DNA of 14,036 bases from Rhodoferax sp. (GTDB taxonomy: Bacteria > Pseudomonadota > Gammaproteobacteria > Burkholderiales > Burkholderiaceae_C): NCBI GenBank assembly GCA_028292305.1, contig JAQGMQ010000721.1, positions 1-14,036 of the forward strand, given 5' to 3'. The notes below the pieces were generated by a model. It was not told where the DNA came from, made no database searches, and saw only the letters and a list, made by a program, of their open reading frames with translations. The translations under genes and the position numbers were made by a program. Positions 1-5,734 of this stretch are shown one piece after another (position 1 is the stretch's first letter; the number at the start of each line of letters is the position of its first letter).

Positions 1-26
1 GGTAGGCTTGGTCGGGCTCTCGGTAG

Positions 27-1229
27 TCAGCAGGCGGTGAATTGAAGCGATCGGTGCTGCGCCTTGCGCTGTTGCGCCTGGTACTGCACAAGGTGTTCGG
101 CGGCGCTGGCCTGCCACGAAAACCGCAGGCAGACCTCGGGCAGTTGCGTGATCGCCGGATCAGCCAGCGCCTGCTGCAGCGCGGCGGCGATCGACGCCAC
201 GTCCATCGGGTCGGCCCAGGCCACCGGGGTGTCGACCAGGTATTCGGTGAACGGTGCGATGCGCGACACCACCACCGGCGTGCCGCTGGCCAGCGCCTCC
301 AGCACCACCAGGCCGAAGCCTTCGCGCAGCGACGGCATGGCCACCACGCTGGCCAGGCGAAACAGCGCCGGCATGTCGGCATCGGTGACGGGGCCGGTCA
401 GCACCACGTCTTCCTGAATGCCGTGGCGCAGGCCGTAGATGGCCAGCAGCGCATGGAAGTCGGCCACGTAGCGGTCGTGGTCCAGCAGGCTTGCGCCACC
501 GGCGATCACCAGTTGCGGCGCGGCATCTGTCGGCAGGTGCGACCGCAGTTGCACGAAGGCTTCGAGCAGGCGCTGCGTGTTCTTGCGCTCTTCGATGCCG
601 CCCACGGCCAGGACCACCGGCGCACCGGGGCGCAGGCCGTGCAGCACACCCGCGCGGGCATCGCCGGGCTGCGGCGCCGCGTCGTAGCGCCGCAGGTTGA
701 CGCCGTTGGGCACGCATCCGGCCGCGATGCCGTAGTGCGTCCGCATGAAGTCCTGCCAGGTGCGGCTGACACACAGCACCTGGTCGGCCTCGGCGAAGGC
801 GCGGTGCTGCCAGGCCGTGAGGCGCGGGTTGTCGAAGCTGTCGAGGTGGTGCACGGTCCGCGTGAACGACGCGATCAATCCCTGCGCGCGCAGGCTGGCC
901 AGCGCGTTGCCGCTGATGCTGTCCTGCGCATGGAACACATCAAAGCTGCGCTGCTGCAGGAGGGCGCCGAACACCGCGACGAAGGCCGCGATACGCGACG
1001 CCACCATGGCCTCCACGCCAGGCAGCGTCTGCGCGGTGGGCACCAGCACCAGCTCGCAGGCCACCTGGCGAAACATGCGCTGGCCCGCAGTGGCCGGTGC
1101 GAACACCGTCACCGTGTGGCCCGCGGCCTGCAGCGCCTCGGCCAGTTCCAGGGTGTGCACCACGCCGCCGCGCGGGTTCACGGAGTGGGTGAGCAGGGCG
1201 ATGCGCAGGGGCTGGGTCGACTCAGGCAT
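27..1229 (-). CDS. GT4-type glycosyltransferase, MSMEG_0565-like, of the Nit1C cluster
   Basis: This 400-residue protein has the two-Rossmann GT-B architecture of family 4 retaining glycosyltransferases, which move a sugar from a nucleotide-sugar donor to an acceptor. Visible signs are the N-terminal strand RIALLTH with the glycine loop PRGGVVH (residues 19-25), VPNGVN (about 173-178), the donor-domain strand VVLAVGGIEERKN (205-217), and the EX7E motif EGFGLVVLE (E303 and E311), which in GT4 enzymes binds the donor. No signal peptide or membrane segment is visible, so it should be cytoplasmic. The ATG at 1229 lies inside the end of nitF (8-base overlap) and has GGGAG about eight bases upstream; an upstream extension in this frame only reads antisense-like nitF sequence. 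Its place as last visible gene of the Nit1C operon supports assignment to the MSMEG_0565 family. Donor and acceptor are unknown; that the operon's product is glycosylated is inference. Confidence 0.9.
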   Translation of the reverse strand: MPESTQPLRIALLTHSVNPRGGVVHTLELAEALQAAGHTVTVFAPATAGQRMFRQVACELVLVPTAQTLPGVEAMVASRIAAFVAVFGALLQQRSFDVFHAQDSISGNALASLRAQGLIASFTRTVHHLDSFDNPRLTAWQHRAFAEADQVLCVSRTWQDFMRTHYGIAAGCVPNGVNLRRYDAAPQPGDARAGVLHGLRPGAPVVLAVGGIEERKNTQRLLEAFVQLRSHLPTDAAPQLVIAGGASLLDHDRYVADFHALLAIYGLRHGIQEDVVLTGPVTDADMPALFRLASVVAMPSLREGFGLVVLEALASGTPVVVSRIAPFTEYLVDTPVAWADPMDVASIAAALQQALADPAITQLPEVCLRFSWQASAAEHLVQYQAQQRKAQHRSLQFTAC

Positions 1230-2226
1230 GGCTCGGCTCCCGCGCGGTGATGAAGGCTTGCTCGGCGGTGTTCCACAACAGGGCTTGTGCGCCCTGGTGG
1301 GCCAGCCACAGCTCGGGGCTTTCGGTGACCTCGCCGACCACGGCGCAGGCCAGGTCGCGGGCGCGAAAACGGTCCAGCACCTGCGCCGTGTTCCCGGGCC
1401 GCACGCTGAGGATGAAGCCGTAACTCGGGAAGGCCGTGAGCCAGCGCAGCAGTGCCGTCGCGCCCTGCACTTCGGCGGGCCGTGGCACGGCGTCGATGTC
1501 GATGTGGGCACCGACTTTCGAGCATTCGAGCAGCATCAGCGCCGTGCCCACCACGCCGGCCATGCTGATGTCCTTGGCCGCATCGCACAGGCCGGCTTCC
1601 GCCAGCTGTGGCAGCAGCTCCAGATCGGCGCGCAGCCGGCTGGCCGGGGCGCTGGTGGACGCGTTCCAGTACGGATACGGCTCCTCGTACGCGCCGCGCA
1701 GGTCCACCGCCATCACCAGCTGGTCGCCTGGCCGGGCGTTGAAGCTGGTGAGCAGCCGGCGCGCCCGCCCGAGGATGGCCACGGCCAGTTGGCCATGCAG
1801 CGCGCGGTTGTTGCTGTGCCCGCCGACGATGGGCACACCGTAACGCGCCGACGCCGCCGACATGCCTTCGAGCACCTGTGCGGCCGGGTCCATGCCCTGG
1901 CTCCAGAGCGCGTCGACCACGGCCAGCGGGCGACCGCCCATGGCGTAGATGTCGCTCACGTTGACCATCACGCTGCAGTAGCCGGCGAACCAGGGCATGC
2001 GGGCGATGAAGTCCTCGACCAGGCCTTCGATGGCGAACAGCAGATAACCCTCGCCATCCGCATCGTTGAAGGGGATGGCGGCGCAGTCGTCGCCCACCGC
2101 CACGGCCTGGGCCACCGCGCCCGCGGGCTGGTGCCTGGCCAGCGCCGCCATCACGTCACCGATGTCGGACTTGTGCGCGAAGCCGCGGCTCTCGCGCAGC
2201 GCACCGGCAAGTTCCAGAGCGTTCAT
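1222..2226 (-). CDS. nitF: AIR synthase-related protein, Sll0787 family (NitF)
   Basis: The 334-residue protein belongs to the PurM/ThiL/SelD/HypE superfamily, whose members use ATP to activate an oxygen, selenide or carbamoyl group. Three superfamily signatures are readable: VGDDCA (residues 44-49, the acidic metal/ATP site), NVSDIYAMGGRP (89-100), and a glycine turn VGGHSN (134-139) where relatives have GGDT. The conserved C-terminal part begins at KDISMAGVVG. The ATG at 2226 overlaps the nitE stop as ATGA, with an AAGG seven bases upstream. Family members of this type sit in Nit1C operons next to the GNAT enzyme, and in some bacteria the two are reported as one MSMEG_0567-like unit. The substrate is unknown; ATP-dependent activation of a small intermediate made by the operon is inference. 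The symbol follows Nit1C nomenclature from Pseudomonas fluorescens and is less certain than the family call. Confidence 0.9.
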   Translation of the reverse strand: MNALELAGALRESRGFAHKSDIGDVMAALARHQPAGAVAQAVAVGDDCAAIPFNDADGEGYLLFAIEGLVEDFIARMPWFAGYCSVMVNVSDIYAMGGRPLAVVDALWSQGMDPAAQVLEGMSAASARYGVPIVGGHSNNRALHGQLAVAILGRARRLLTSFNARPGDQLVMAVDLRGAYEEPYPYWNASTSAPASRLRADLELLPQLAEAGLCDAAKDISMAGVVGTALMLLECSKVGAHIDIDAVPRPAEVQGATALLRWLTAFPSYGFILSVRPGNTAQVLDRFRARDLACAVVGEVTESPELWLAHQGAQALLWNTAEQAFITAREPSHA

Positions 2227-2783
2227 GCCTTGGCCTTCGGGCGCACGACGTAGCCGGTCATCACGTCGTAACACGGCGGGTAGAACGCCAGGTCGGCCTG
2301 CATCAGGTGGTGCGGGCGGCCGTGCAGCGTTTCCTGCTTCAGGGCGCGCCAGTGCAGGTGTTCGAACAGCGCCAGGTTCTGGCTCTGCACATGCGCCAGG
2401 AACACGGTGGCGCCGCGTGCATGGGCGCTGCTCACGGCCAGCCGGATCAGCGTGGTGGCCAGGCCCACGTTGCGCCGAAAGCCCGCATGCACCGCCAGCC
2501 GCGAGCCCCACCACAGGCCGGGCTCGGCCTCGTGGATGCGCACGCAACCCACCACCTGGTCGCCGATGCAGCCGACCCCCGCCACGGCCACGATGGGCTG
2601 GGCGACCGGGTCGATGGCATCGAGGTCGTCGCCGCCGTCGAACAGGCCCTGCTCGGCGCAGAACACGGCGCGGCGCAGGCGCAACGCCTCCTGCCGTTCC
2701 CACGCGCCGGCGGCCCACTTGATGCGGAATTCGCTCGGTGTGAACAGCTGCGGCAGGTCGCAATAGGCTTCGACGGTCTGCAT
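2223..2783 (-). CDS. nitE: GNAT N-acetyltransferase, MSMEG_0567/Sll0786-like (NitE)
   Basis: A 186-residue single-domain GNAT-fold protein. The acetyl-CoA-binding motif A is visible as RLAVHAGFRRNVGLA, with the pyrophosphate loop RRNVGLA at residues 103-109 in place of the usual Q/RxxGxG/A. The N-terminal part has FRIKWAAGAWERQEAL and LRRAVFCAEQGLF (C42), typical of the Nit1C acetyltransferase. I chose the ATG at 2783 over the GTG at 2792 because GAGG lies eight bases before it; that site overlaps the nitD stop codon, leaving a ten-base gap. The last codon overlaps the nitF start (ATGA), so translational coupling is likely. The acceptor is unknown. Family assignment rests on the motifs plus the unmistakable neighbours; transfer of an acyl group to an amine made within the operon is inference. 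Confidence 0.9.
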   Translation of the reverse strand: MQTVEAYCDLPQLFTPSEFRIKWAAGAWERQEALRLRRAVFCAEQGLFDGGDDLDAIDPVAQPIVAVAGVGCIGDQVVGCVRIHEAEPGLWWGSRLAVHAGFRRNVGLATTLIRLAVSSAHARGATVFLAHVQSQNLALFEHLHWRALKQETLHGRPHHLMQADLAFYPPCYDVMTGYVVRPKAKA

Positions 2784-2793
2784 GGCGCGCACC

Positions 2794-3900
2794 TCAGGAT
2801 TCGTAGACGGACAGGGTGGAACAGGCGCCGCACTTGCCGCAGCCGGCCTTGATGTCGCCGGAGCGCATGCCGGCCGCGGCCACCATCACGGACAGCGGCT
2901 CCAGCAGCGCGCGCATGAAGCCGGCGTCGGGTGCGGGATGGTCTTCGAGCGGCGTGCCGCTGATCGGCACGAAGGGCACCACGAACGGGTACACGCCGAG
3001 CGCCAGCACACGTTCGCACATGGCCAGGACCGCCTCGCGCGTGTCGCCCAGGCCGGCCAGGATGTAGGTGCTGACCTGGCCGCGCCCGAACACGCGCACC
3101 GAAGCCTCGAAGGCTTCCATGTAGCGGCTGATCGGCACGGTGGCCTTGCCCGGCATGATGTGCGCGCGCACGGCCGGCGTCACCACTTCGAGGTGCATGC
3201 CCAGCGTGTCGATGCCGGCGGCGTGCATGCGGTCGAACCAGCGGTCGTCATCGGGCGGCTCGCACTGGCCCTGGATCGGCAGGTCGACCGCGGCCTTGAT
3301 CGCAAAGGCGCTTTCGCACAGGATCTGCGCGCCGCGGTCGGTGGTGTTGGGCGTGCCGGTGGTCAGCACCATGTGTTTCACGCCGTCGAGCAGCACCGCG
3401 GCGCGGGCCACTTCGGCCAGTTGTTCGGGTGTCTTGCGGGCCACGGTGCGGCCGGCCGCGAGCGACTGCCCGATCGCGCAGAACTTGCAGGTCTTCTTGC
3501 GGCTCTCGTAGCGGATGCAGGTCTGCAGCACGGTGGTGGCCAGCACGTCGCTGCCGTGCAGCGTGGCGATGTGCGAATACGGCACGCCGTCGAAAGTCTG
3601 CATGCCGTAAAAACGCGGCTGCTTGGGGAAGGTGATGCTGGCGATGGGGATCGTGCCGCGCATCACGGTGCTGCGGCCCATGGCGTCGGGGGCCTGCGCC
3701 ACGAAGGGCGAATGCCAGGCGCTCGAGGTGTGCACCGGGACCATGATGGTGTGGCCGTCCACCGTCACGGCCTTGTGGTCGGAGGGCCCGGCCCCGCCGC
3801 GCCGGCTCGACACACCCGCGTGGGTGTCAACCAGCCGCAACCCGGAGGACTGCAACTCGGTCATCAGCTGGCGACTGGAGAGCATTTCGGTCGTGGTCAT
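2794..3900 (-). CDS. nitD: Radical SAM protein, MSMEG_0568 family (NitD)
   Basis: A 368-residue radical SAM enzyme related to cofactor-biosynthesis members such as biotin synthase. Radical SAM enzymes cleave S-adenosylmethionine with a [4Fe-4S] cluster to start radical chemistry. The likely cluster cysteines are C128, C138 and C141 (CIRYESRKKTCKFC), giving CX9CX2C rather than the canonical CX3CX2C. A second cysteine group at the C terminus, AGCGKCGACS (C354, C357, C360), could ligate an auxiliary iron-sulfur cluster. A glycine-rich SAM-site candidate is VLTTGTPN, shortly after the first cluster. The ATG at 3900 has AAGGA six bases upstream and is the first in frame with a good ribosome site; an upstream in-frame ATG at 4005 adds only proline-rich shadow of nitC. 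The start lies 74 bases inside the end of nitC. The substrate is unknown for the family; dependence on the nitrilase product is inference. Confidence 0.92.
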   Translation of the reverse strand: MTTTEMLSSRQLMTELQSSGLRLVDTHAGVSSRRGGAGPSDHKAVTVDGHTIMVPVHTSSAWHSPFVAQAPDAMGRSTVMRGTIPIASITFPKQPRFYGMQTFDGVPYSHIATLHGSDVLATTVLQTCIRYESRKKTCKFCAIGQSLAAGRTVARKTPEQLAEVARAAVLLDGVKHMVLTTGTPNTTDRGAQILCESAFAIKAAVDLPIQGQCEPPDDDRWFDRMHAAGIDTLGMHLEVVTPAVRAHIMPGKATVPISRYMEAFEASVRVFGRGQVSTYILAGLGDTREAVLAMCERVLALGVYPFVVPFVPISGTPLEDHPAPDAGFMRALLEPLSVMVAAAGMRSGDIKAGCGKCGACSTLSVYES

Positions 3901-4879
3901 CTTGGGTCCTTGGAGTGGAATCGGGAACGGCGGAGGTAAACATCGGCCGCGTCGTGGTGGCCGGTGCGTCGTTGATGGCCAGGCTGAGCAGCTCGGGGCG
4001 GGCATAGTGGCCGACCGAATCCATCATGCGTTTGCGTTTGGCGATGAGGCGCATGTCCAGATCGGCCACCACCATGCCTTCGCCCTCGGTCAGCGGCGGC
4101 GCCAGGTGTTTGCCTTCGGGCGAAATGATGGCCGTGTGGCAGCCGCCACGCAGCGCTTTCTGCAGGCAGGCATCGGGCGTCACGGCCTGGATCTGCGCAT
4201 CGGTGAGCCAGCCGGTCGCGTTGATGACGAAGCAGCCCGACTCCAACGCGTGGTGGCGAATGGTCACCTCCATCTGCTCGGCGAAGATCGGGCCGACCAG
4301 CGAGCCCGGAAACTGCGCGCAGTGGATCTCTTCATGCTGCGCCATCAGGCTGTAGCGGGCCAGCGGGTTGTAGTGCTCCCAGCAGGCCAGCGCACCCACG
4401 CGGCCGACCTGGGTGTCGACCACCTTCAGGCCCGCGCCATCGCCCTGGCCCCAGACCATGCGTTCGTGGTAGGTGGGCGTGATCTTGCGGCGCTTCAGCG
4501 CCAGGCTGCCATCGGCATCGAAGACCAGCTGCGTGTTGTACAGGCTGCCATGGTCGCGTTCGTTCACCCCCAGCACCACCACCATGCCGCGTTCGCGCGC
4601 CTTGGCGCTCACGGCGTCCGTCACCGGGCCGGGCACCACCACCGCGCGTTCGATGAGCCGCATGTGCGGCTCGCCCTGCAGCACCGGCGGCAGCACGAAC
4701 GAGAAGTACGGGTAGTAGGGCACGAAGGTTTCGGGAAACACGGCGATCTGCGCGCCGCGCGCGGCGGCCTCGTCGATCGCCGCGCAGACCTTGTTCAGCG
4801 TGCCGTCGTGGCTGTCGAAATCCGGACTGATCTGGATCGCGGCGGCGCGCACGGTGTTGGCGGTGCGGGGCGCGTTCAT
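3827..4879 (-). CDS. nitC: Nitrilase, Nit6803/Sll0784 family (NitC)
   Basis: A 350-residue carbon-nitrogen hydrolase that converts nitriles to carboxylic acids and ammonia. The Glu-Lys-Cys triad is intact: E50 in FPETFVPYYPYFSF, K132 in KRRKITPTYHERMVW, and nucleophile C166 in ALACWEHYNPL; the extra conserved glutamate E139 (HERMVWGQGDG) is also present. CWEHYNPL is characteristic of true nitrilases rather than amidases. Length matches the family. The ATG at 4879 shares one base with the nitB stop (TAATG), implying coupled translation; an upstream in-frame extension to 5473 is only nitB shadow. The C terminus after RPELLSLA is non-conserved and runs 74 bases into nitD in another frame. In Nit1C clusters this is the central enzyme, linked genetically to cyanide assimilation in Pseudomonas fluorescens NCIMB 11764; the physiological nitrile is not established. 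Confidence 0.95.
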   Translation of the reverse strand: MNAPRTANTVRAAAIQISPDFDSHDGTLNKVCAAIDEAAARGAQIAVFPETFVPYYPYFSFVLPPVLQGEPHMRLIERAVVVPGPVTDAVSAKARERGMVVVLGVNERDHGSLYNTQLVFDADGSLALKRRKITPTYHERMVWGQGDGAGLKVVDTQVGRVGALACWEHYNPLARYSLMAQHEEIHCAQFPGSLVGPIFAEQMEVTIRHHALESGCFVINATGWLTDAQIQAVTPDACLQKALRGGCHTAIISPEGKHLAPPLTEGEGMVVADLDMRLIAKRKRMMDSVGHYARPELLSLAINDAPATTTRPMFTSAVPDSTPRTQDDHDRNALQSPADDRVAVLRVAAG

Positions 4880-5361
4880 TACAAGGTCCAGGTGTCCAGG
4901 ATGAAGCCGTTGGCCTTGCGGTGCAGCAGCACGATGTCGAGCACGTCCTGCGGCGCGATCGGCCGAATGCCGGGGATCAGCGAACCTTCGCCGTGGCCGT
5001 ACAGCGCCTGCAACGCGAAGCGGCACGCATAGACCTTGCCGCCTTCGGCCATGAACTTGGTGATCTGGTTGTTGAAGTTCTGGTGGCCCGGAAAGGCTTC
5101 GTCGCCCAGCGTGGGAAAGCCGCGTTGCACGCCGAGCGTGACGCCCGGGCCGTACAGCAGGATCGAGGTCTCGAACCCCTTGCGCTGCAGGCGCGTGGCC
5201 TGCAGCAGGTTGACGAAACCGATCGAGCCTTCGAAGGCCACGGTGTGGAAGGTGACCAGCGCTTTTTCGCCAGGTTCGGCCTGCACGTCCTCGAACACTT
5301 TTTCTTCGTAGTCGACGAGGTAGTCGCCCTTGACGTTGGCGGGCTTGGTGACTTTGGGCAT
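4879..5361 (-). CDS. nitB: MSMEG_0572/Sll0783 family nitrogen-starvation protein (NitB)
   Basis: A 160-residue soluble protein and first gene of the operon. It matches the Sll0783/MSMEG_0572 family by its highly conserved core: VTFHTVAFEGSIGFVNLLQA (residues 36-55), GFETSILLYGPGV (62-74) and GGKVYACRFALQALYG (107-122). The alternating hydrophobic pattern and the single cysteine C113 resemble DsrE/DsrF-like small proteins, but that is inference and no activity is known. The Synechocystis relative sll0783 is associated with the nitrogen-starvation response. The ATG at 5361 has GGAG six bases upstream. The stop overlaps the nitrilase start (TAATG). Its promoter should lie in the divergent control region to the right, which carries repeated sites and a sigma-54-like element. 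Confidence 0.92.
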   Translation of the reverse strand: MPKVTKPANVKGDYLVDYEEKVFEDVQAEPGEKALVTFHTVAFEGSIGFVNLLQATRLQRKGFETSILLYGPGVTLGVQRGFPTLGDEAFPGHQNFNNQITKFMAEGGKVYACRFALQALYGHGEGSLIPGIRPIAPQDVLDIVLLHRKANGFILDTWTL

Positions 5362-5425
5362 GGGTTACTCCAGTGGTTGATGGGGGTTGGCAGGTGCGGC
5401 CCGGTTGGCGACACATGCTTGTTTC

Positions 5426-5440
5426 GCATGCGGCGTGCCA
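5426..5440 (-). promoter_or_regulatory. Candidate sigma-54 promoter upstream of nitB
   Basis: On the minus strand the sequence reads TGGCACG CCGC ATGC. It matches the sigma-54 consensus TGGCACG-N4-TTGC in spacing and in all but one core base (A for the first T of TTGC), with the key GG and GC dinucleotides ten bases apart. A start near 5414 would give a leader of about 50 bases before nitB. Nit1C operons elsewhere carry a sigma-54-type activator, which makes the match plausible, but no such activator gene is visible here. A chance match in GC-rich DNA is possible. Confidence 0.35.
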
Positions 5441-5477
5441 TGCGATCAGGGCCGGCATGCGATCAACATCCAATCAA
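5440..5477 (+). promoter_or_regulatory. Direct-repeat operator candidates next to the nitB promoter
   Basis: ATGCGATCAG (5440-5449) and ATGCGATCAA (5457-5466) lie 17 bases apart, followed by the weaker ATCCAATCAA (5468-5477). All have the same orientation. They directly abut the sigma-54-like element, on its upstream side relative to nitB, so a bound regulator could activate or block nit transcription. The likely binder is the divergently encoded MocR protein, since this family usually recognises direct repeats. That assignment is inference from position. Confidence 0.55.
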
Positions 5478-5585
5478 GCGCGTGATTGCTGCGATGCGCG
5501 CCCGCAAATATTTTTTTGACACCGCGCAACGGCCGGCGCGGCACAACACAGATCGCTTTTTTTGCACCGACTTGAAGCCCAGGCC

Positions 5586-5595
5586 ATGCGATCAA
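5586..5595 (+). promoter_or_regulatory. Operator candidate ATGCGATCAA, central copy
   Basis: A perfect copy of the repeat, in the same orientation as the others. It ends seven bases before GATAAA (5603-5608), so it overlaps where a -35 region for the regulator gene would be. This placement would suit activation or autorepression of the MocR gene. Confidence 0.5.
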
Positions 5596-5673
5596 TGCAC
5601 CCGATAAATGGCCCGGCGTGCACCAAGCACAAGCCAAAACCGGATTTGCGAGGGCTTGGCGCGGGCACGCTTC

Positions 5674-5718
5674 ATGCACTCAATCCATTGGTTCGATGCA
5701 ATCAATTCATGCGATCAA
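5674..5718 (+). promoter_or_regulatory. Triple direct repeat just before the MocR start codon
   Basis: Three same-orientation copies occur: ATGCACTCAA (5674-5683), ATGCAATCAA (5696-5705) and ATGCGATCAA (5709-5718), with starts 22 and 13 bases apart. The last ends 16 bases before the chosen start codon at 5735. Occupation here could block transcription through the leader, suggesting autoregulation. If translation started at the earlier in-frame ATG at 5696 the sites would be coding, but the protein family argues against that start. Confidence 0.5.
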
Positions 5719-5734
5719 TGAAAGCCAAACCGCC

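Larger units (their letters stand above)
5362..5734. other. Divergent control region between nitB and the MocR regulator gene
   Basis: This 373-base stretch carries no convincing gene; the short reading frames across it lack family features and ribosome sites. It is less GC-rich than its flanks, with two T7 tracts at 5511-5517 and 5557-5563, and is packed with a repeated ten-base motif related to ATGCGATCAA. It must hold the promoter of the minus-strand nit operon and that of the plus-strand regulator. No strong sigma-70 promoter is seen: a TTGACA at 5516-5521 on the plus strand has no good -10 partner, and GATAAA at 5603-5608 could be a -10 for the regulator, with a repeat copy in the activator position just upstream. 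Confidence 0.7.

Noticed and set aside
745..2253. 502-codon plus-strand frame, and similar frames at 42-1250, 2782-3939 and 3623-5032
   Set aside because: All lie opposite recognised nit-cluster genes and show only antisense composition bias, with no conserved motifs.
5446..5679. Small minus-strand frames in the nitB/MocR gap (77 and 64 codons)
   Set aside because: They cross the operator repeats and T tracts, have no ribosome sites and no recognisable features.
5440..5718. CRISPR-like array in the control region
   Set aside because: The repeats are only ten bases, imperfect and irregularly spaced (11 to 109 bases between starts); this fits transcription-factor sites, not a CRISPR array.
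5618..5734. Upstream extension of the MocR protein by 39 residues
   Set aside because: The extra residues do not resemble the family, run through the repeated operator-like sites, and have no ribosome site; ATG at 5735 places the winged helix normally.
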